From the NCBI GenBank assembly GCA_938027685.1, contig CALJAM010000038.1:1-47641 (forward strand): DNA of 47,641 nucleotides. The letters run 5' to 3'. This DNA is from an uncultured Bryobacteraceae bacterium (GTDB taxonomy: Bacteria; Acidobacteriota; Terriglobia; Bryobacterales; Bryobacteraceae). The translations under genes were made by a program, and so were the position numbers. Shown here piece by piece: positions 43,512-47,641 of the stretch. Positions within the stretch are counted from its first letter, which is position 1; every line of letters starts with the position of its first letter. Under the pieces are notes generated by a model, which was not told the DNA's origin, searched no databases, and saw nothing but the letters and a program-made list of their open reading frames with translations.

Positions 43512-46500
43512 ATGGCTGGCCCGCATTGGACGATCTTCCCTCTGGCATTGCTCAGCCTGTTCGCGCACGCGCAGAATATCACCGGCACGATTCTCGGGAC
43601 GGTCACCGATTCCAGCGGCGCGGTGGTCGCCAACGCCACCGTGACCGTAGTGAATGAACAGACGGGAACGGAAGTGAAGGCCGCCACTTCGCCCACGGGC
43701 GAATACGCGGCCCCGAACCTGCTCCCCGCTACGTACACCGTCAGGGGTGAGCTGGCCGGCTTCAAGCCCAGCGTGACGCGGGGGGTGCGCTTGCTCGCCA
43801 ACCGATCCGTCCGTGTGGACATCGTGCTGGAACCCGGCACCGTGACCCAGACCATCGAGGTGCAGGCCCGCGCTCCGGTAGTCAATTCCGAAAGCGCCAC
43901 CATCGGCAACATCCCGGAGTCAGGGGTCATCGCTAACATCCCGCTGAACGGACGCACGCTGGACCGGCTCATTCGGATCTCGGCCGGGGTCACCACGGAC
44001 AGCGCCGCCAACCCGCGGGTGGCAGGCAGCGCATACTGGGGAGGCATCCAGTTCAACGTGGACGGGGCCATGTACAACGACACTGGCAATGGAGGCGGCG
44101 CGTATTCCTACCGCAACGGCCTCGCCACGCTGCCTTCCGTGGACGCCATCAGCGAATTCAAGATGGATTCGAACAACCAAAAGGCCGAGTTCGAGGGCTC
44201 GGTCGCGGTCACGGTAGTGACAAAGTCCGGCACCAACGAGCTGCACGGCTCCATGCTTTGGTTCAACCGCAACAAGGAGTTCGCCGCCCGTTACTACTTC
44301 ACGCACCCGCCGACGCCCAAGCCGCCATACAACCGCAACGAGTTCGGCTATACGGTGGGCGGGCCGATGCTCGTGCCCGGTTACGACGGACGCAACAAGA
44401 CGTTTTTCTTCCACAGTTACGAGGGCCTGCGCGAGCGCACGGCTCCGAATTACGTGACCAGCGTCGCTACGCAAGCCATGCGAGAGGGGGATTTCACCGG
44501 ACTGCCGACCATTCTGGATCCTTTGGCAGGTGCGCCCTTCCCGGGCAATCGGGTGCCTGCCGCCCGCATTGATTCGCGCGCCAAAACCCTGATCGGCTAC
44601 GTCCCGCTGCCCAACACCGCCGGTCTGGGGCCGGCGGGCACTCTCTCCAATTACCGCTGGACGATCGCGAATATTTCCGATATCAACCGCTACGGGTTAC
44701 GCATCGATCATCGCTTCAGCGCGAAAGACAGTATCTGGGTGAACCTCAACTACTCGAAGGGTTACCCTTACTTTGCAGCGGTCGGTTATCCCCCGAAATA
44801 CGGCAACTGGGCGAACGGCGGCTATAGCACGCAAAGCGCGAATCTGACCTGGAACCACGCCTTTTCGCCCGCTACGCTGAACGAGGCGCGCTACGTCTAC
44901 TTCCGTCACGCCTCGGTGCGACAGGGCCTGAACCGGGACTTCGACCCCCGCAGCCTATTCCCGACGCTCTATCCGGTGGCCTACGGGGGCTTGCCGAACA
45001 TGAACATCAGCAATCACATCGCAATCGGGGACTACGGCGGCGGCGATCCCGGCACACAACTTACGCCGCAATTCATCGACAACCTCACGATGGTCCGCGG
45101 CAAACATACCGTCAAGATGGGCGCCGACATTGCGCGGCACAAGGTCCTGTCGCCGCCCTTCGTGGCGGGCATGGGCGCTGGGCTGGCCAACAACGCCGCT
45201 CTCGGCCGCTTCGATTTCAACGGGCGCTACACTCTCGACGAGAAGACCAAGAGCGCCCAGCCCGCCCACGCCTTCGCCGACTTCCTGCTCGGTTACCCCC
45301 TGCGCGCTTATCGCTCGACCACTAGCCCCAACCTCCTCTTTCTCGGCCCGCGCACGAGCTTCTATATCCAGGACGACTGGCAGGTGACTCCGCGTCTGAC
45401 GCTGAATTTCGGCCTGCGGTACATGTACCAGACCCCCTGGTACGAGCAGAACAACACCATCTCGAACTTCGACTTCAATACCGGTCGGCCCGTCATTCAA
45501 AGCGAGCGCATGCCTTCGCAAGCCCAGGAGAGGCTGGTCAGGGCCTATCCCATAGTCCTGGCCGGCGAAGCCGGTTTGCCCGTGCGAGATATCGAGCCCG
45601 ACCGCAACAACATCGGTCCGCGTCTCGGCGTAGCCTGGAGGCCTTTCGGCAATACTCGCACCGTTTTCCGGGGCGGTTTCGGCGTCTATTACAACTTCCT
45701 GCCCGTGTACATCGGCTTCCGCCAGCGGGGCTTCAACAATCCCCCCTTCCTGCTGGCGGAATCTTTCGAGGCGGACGCGAGCTACAGACCTTCCATCACG
45801 TCGGCGGCGCCTTTCCCGGGCGGCGGCGCGATTTCGCCGAACCCAAGCCTGACAGCCGTGCAAAAAAAATATCCGGAATAGCGAAAGCTATCAGTGGAAT
45901 CTTACCGTGGAGCGCGAGTTGCGGCGTAACCTCGGCTTTCGCGTATCCTACGTGGGCAACCACAGCACGCATCTGCCTTGGTATAACTACTCCATCAATC
46001 TCTCGCGCCAACAGATCCCCGGCGCCATCCAGCCTAACAGGCCGTACCAACCCTGGTCCGACACCCTCCTGCTGGCCGGCGGCGGTAACTCCATCTTGCA
46101 TCAGTTGCAGATCGAAGCCATCCAACGTTACTCGAGCGGCCTCAGCTTTCAGCTCGAGTACTCGTGGAACCGCTCTTTGGATGACGTTCCGGTGGTGGGC
46201 GGTCCGCAGGATCCTTACAATGCGCGCGGCGACCGCGGCAATTCCGATCAGATCCGCCGGCACATCCTCACTTTCGCGGGCACCTACGAGTTACCCTTCG
46301 GACCCGGCAGGCCGTGGCTGAACAGCTCGCACGCACTCGCCAGACATCTGGCCGGGGGCTGGCAGGCGGCCGGCATTATCTACTTGCGGACGGGCACCCC
46401 GTTCTCGCCCAGTTTCACCGCCACTTTGGCCGGCTGGCGCGGCGGGCGACCGGACCGGGTCAAGGACGCACCGTTGTACCCCGAGAAGAAAACCATGTAT

Positions 46501-46791
46501 CAGTGGTTCAATCCGGCGGCCTTCTCGGTGCCCGCACCCTATAGTTACGGTAATGCCTCGCGAAATCTGCTCTTCACGCCCGGCGACATCGTCATCGACC
46601 TCAGCGCGCTCAAGGACTTCTCCCTGACCGAGCGCCTCAAATGGCAGTTCCGCGCCGAATTCTTCAACGCGCCGAATCACTTCAACTGGGGAGGCCCCGC
46701 GGCGAACATCTGCGTGCCCGCCAGCGTGGGCCGCATCACCTCGGGGGGCGAAGCGCGCATCGTTCAGTTCGGACTGAAACTGCTGTGGTGA
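43512..46791 (+). pseudogene. TonB-dependent (Oar-like) receptor split by one extra A in an A8 tract
   Basis: The ATG at 43512 opens a signal peptide (HWTIFPLALLSLFAHA), a carboxypeptidase-regulatory-like domain (GTILGTVTDSSGAVVANATV), a plug (NIPLNGRTLDRLIRI) and the first half of the barrel. The frame ends at TAG 45879. The other frame continues the same barrel directly: NIRNSESYQWNLTVERELRR, then NHSTHLPWYNYSINLS, through to a C-terminal strand ending QFGLKLLW. Removing one A from the eight at 45862-45869 gives a single frame of about 1092 residues, the normal size. No other lesion is seen. It could be a fresh pseudogene, a phase-variable or slippage-expressed gene, or a homopolymer error. 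A sulfatase follows. Confidence 0.85.
45862..45869 (+). other. A8 homopolymer at the TonB-receptor frame break
   Basis: Eight consecutive A within an otherwise GC-rich gene. Seven would keep the frame. Homopolymers of this length are prone to replication slippage and to RNA-polymerase slippage, either of which could switch or partly restore the product. Confidence 0.8.
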
Positions 46792-46897
46792 TGCGGGCCT
46801 GACGGAAGCGCGGGTCCCGGCCGCGCCCCGCCACGGCGGCAGGCGTCAACGTGGCGAGCATGAGGCAGCTAGCGGTTTCGAAATCGCCCGGGCATGG

Positions 46898-46903
46898 CAC
46901 AAT
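46898..46903 (+). promoter_or_regulatory. -10-like box (CACAAT) before the second sulfatase
   Basis: CACAAT is followed by 6 nt and then ATG 46910, with no Shine-Dalgarno sequence, again predicting a leaderless mRNA. Confidence 0.35.
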
Positions 46904-46909
46904 AACGGC

Positions 46910-47641
46910 ATGCCCAGCTCCATGACCCGTCGCCGGATGCTGGCCGGCGCTGTGGCAGCTCCTTTCTACCTCCATGGCGGTTGGACCGCGCGGCGCTCGT
47001 CGCGGCCTCATCTGCTGCTGCTGATGGCCGACCAATTCCGCGCTGACTGCGTTGGAGCGGACGGCAACCGCGTCATCCGCACGCCCAACCTGGACCGCAT
47101 CGCGCGCGAGGGCGCGCTGTTTCGTTGCGCGTACTCGTCCACGCCCACCTGCACGCCGGCGCGCGCAGCCTTGCTTACCGGGCTCTCACCCTGGCGCCAC
47201 GGCATGCTCGGCTACGGCCGCATCGCCCAGAGCTATCCGATGGAAAAGCCGCGGCTGCTGCGTGAAGCCGGCTACTACACGTTGGGCATCGGAAAGATGC
47301 ATTAGCATCCCCAGCGCAACCTGCATGGGTTTCATCAAACGTTGCTGGATGAGTCCGGCCGCATCGAATCTCCGGACTTTCGCAGCGACTACCGTGCCTG
47401 GTTCTGGTCGGAAGCCCCTAATCTGGATCCCGACGCCACCGGGATCGGCTGGAACAGCTACCGCGCCGCGCCTTATGCGCTGCCCGAGCGCCTGCACCCA
47501 ACCCTGTGGTCAGGGCAAACCGCCGTGAATTTCCTGCGCAGTTACAGCCGGCCCGAACCTTTCTTTCTGAAAGTCTCCTTCGCGCGCCCTCACAGCCCTT
47601 ATGATCCGCCGCAGCGGTTCTGGCGACTCTATGAGGACGCT
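46910..47641 (+). pseudogene. Formylglycine sulfatase with one in-frame TAG, truncated by the window end
   Basis: A sulfatase starting with a Tat-type signal (TRRRMLAGAVAAPFYLHGG), metal-site Asp in LLLLMADQFRADC, RTPNLDRIAREGALF, and the maturation motif CTPAR (81-85). At codon 132 a TAG (47303-47305) interrupts GIGKMH*HPQRNLHGFH. From there the same frame is open for 112 more codons to the window edge with clear family sequence (GWNSYRAAPYALPERLHPT, FFLKVSFARPHSPYDPPQRF). The residue before HP in relatives is usually aromatic, so a Tyr codon changed to TAG is one plausible origin. It is the only defect seen. The 118 bp before it contain nothing but the -10 box. Confidence 0.85.

Noticed and set aside
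2139-47305. Reassignment of TAG as a sense codon, given in-frame TAGs in the hydroxylase relic and second sulfatase
   Set aside because: Intact genes here end in TAG (TonB receptor at 16592-16594, murA at 23767-23769, the MtaA-like gene), so TAG is a normal stop.
1-47641. CRISPR arrays, insertion sequences, integrases, phage or toxin-antitoxin genes
   Set aside because: None were found. No regularly spaced repeats, transposase motifs or flanking target duplications were seen on reading both strands.

Overview
The window is a 47.6 kb piece of GC-rich bacterial chromosome. Its gene content suggests an Acidobacteriota genome, probably Bryobacterales/Solibacter-like. The signs are two Oar-like TonB-dependent receptors with an N-terminal carboxypeptidase-regulatory-like domain, Tat-exported formylglycine sulfatases, a VWFA-type secreted protein next to an M48 peptidase, a very large Ser/Thr kinase with PEGA repeats, and a propeller-type hybrid histidine kinase. 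The taxonomic call is inference from family content. No rRNA, CRISPR array, insertion sequence, integrase or phage gene was seen.

Layout. (1) 0.1-5.6 kb: tRNA-Thr(CGT), a divergent intact sulfatase, then a gene graveyard. The graveyard holds a decayed molybdenum hydroxylase (2Fe-2S subunit plus an internally deleted large subunit), a CapA-type metallophosphoesterase with one frameshift, and a secreted propeller-like protein with three frameshifts. (2) 5.8-9.0 kb: two divergent URO-D-superfamily proteins, one with the His-X-Cys...Cys zinc motif of MtaA/CmuA methyltransferases, and a Gfo/Idh/MocA oxidoreductase. (3) 9.1-13.0 kb (minus): uvrD/pcrA helicase, a 52-residue Lys/Arg-rich protein absent from ordinary ORF cut-offs, and an APC amino-acid permease, tightly spaced. 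(4) 13.2-16.6 kb: intact TonB receptor with an operator-like promoter region. (5) 16.7-20.1 kb: PHP-like hydrolase, then an envelope-stress-like module (ECF sigma factor, zinc-finger anti-sigma, small membrane-anchored LTPEQ protein) and an A-type Fe-S carrier. (6) 20.3-28.6 kb: cell-envelope housekeeping: DegT aminotransferase, murQ-murA overlapping, then psd-pssA-usg-like-lptE-holA as an overlapping run. (7) 28.7-31.1 kb: M48 peptidase and VWFA protein. (8) 31.1-40.3 kb (minus): 1679-residue Ser/Thr kinase with TPR-like, transmembrane, six PEGA-like and concanavalin-like parts, and a 1296-residue hybrid histidine kinase. (9) 40.3-43.4 kb: LOR/SDH (TIGR00300) protein, queF and a coiled-coil methyltransferase, overlapping. 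(10) 43.4-47.6 kb: a second TonB receptor broken at an A8 tract, and a second sulfatase broken by one in-frame TAG, running off the window.

Two window-wide patterns stand out. All disrupted genes are accessory and cluster at the two ends, whereas about 30 kb of intervening genes are uninterrupted, which argues for real gene decay over random sequencing error. Also, at least seven genes have a TANNNT-like -10 hexamer only 5-8 nt before the start codon, which predicts leaderless mRNAs.
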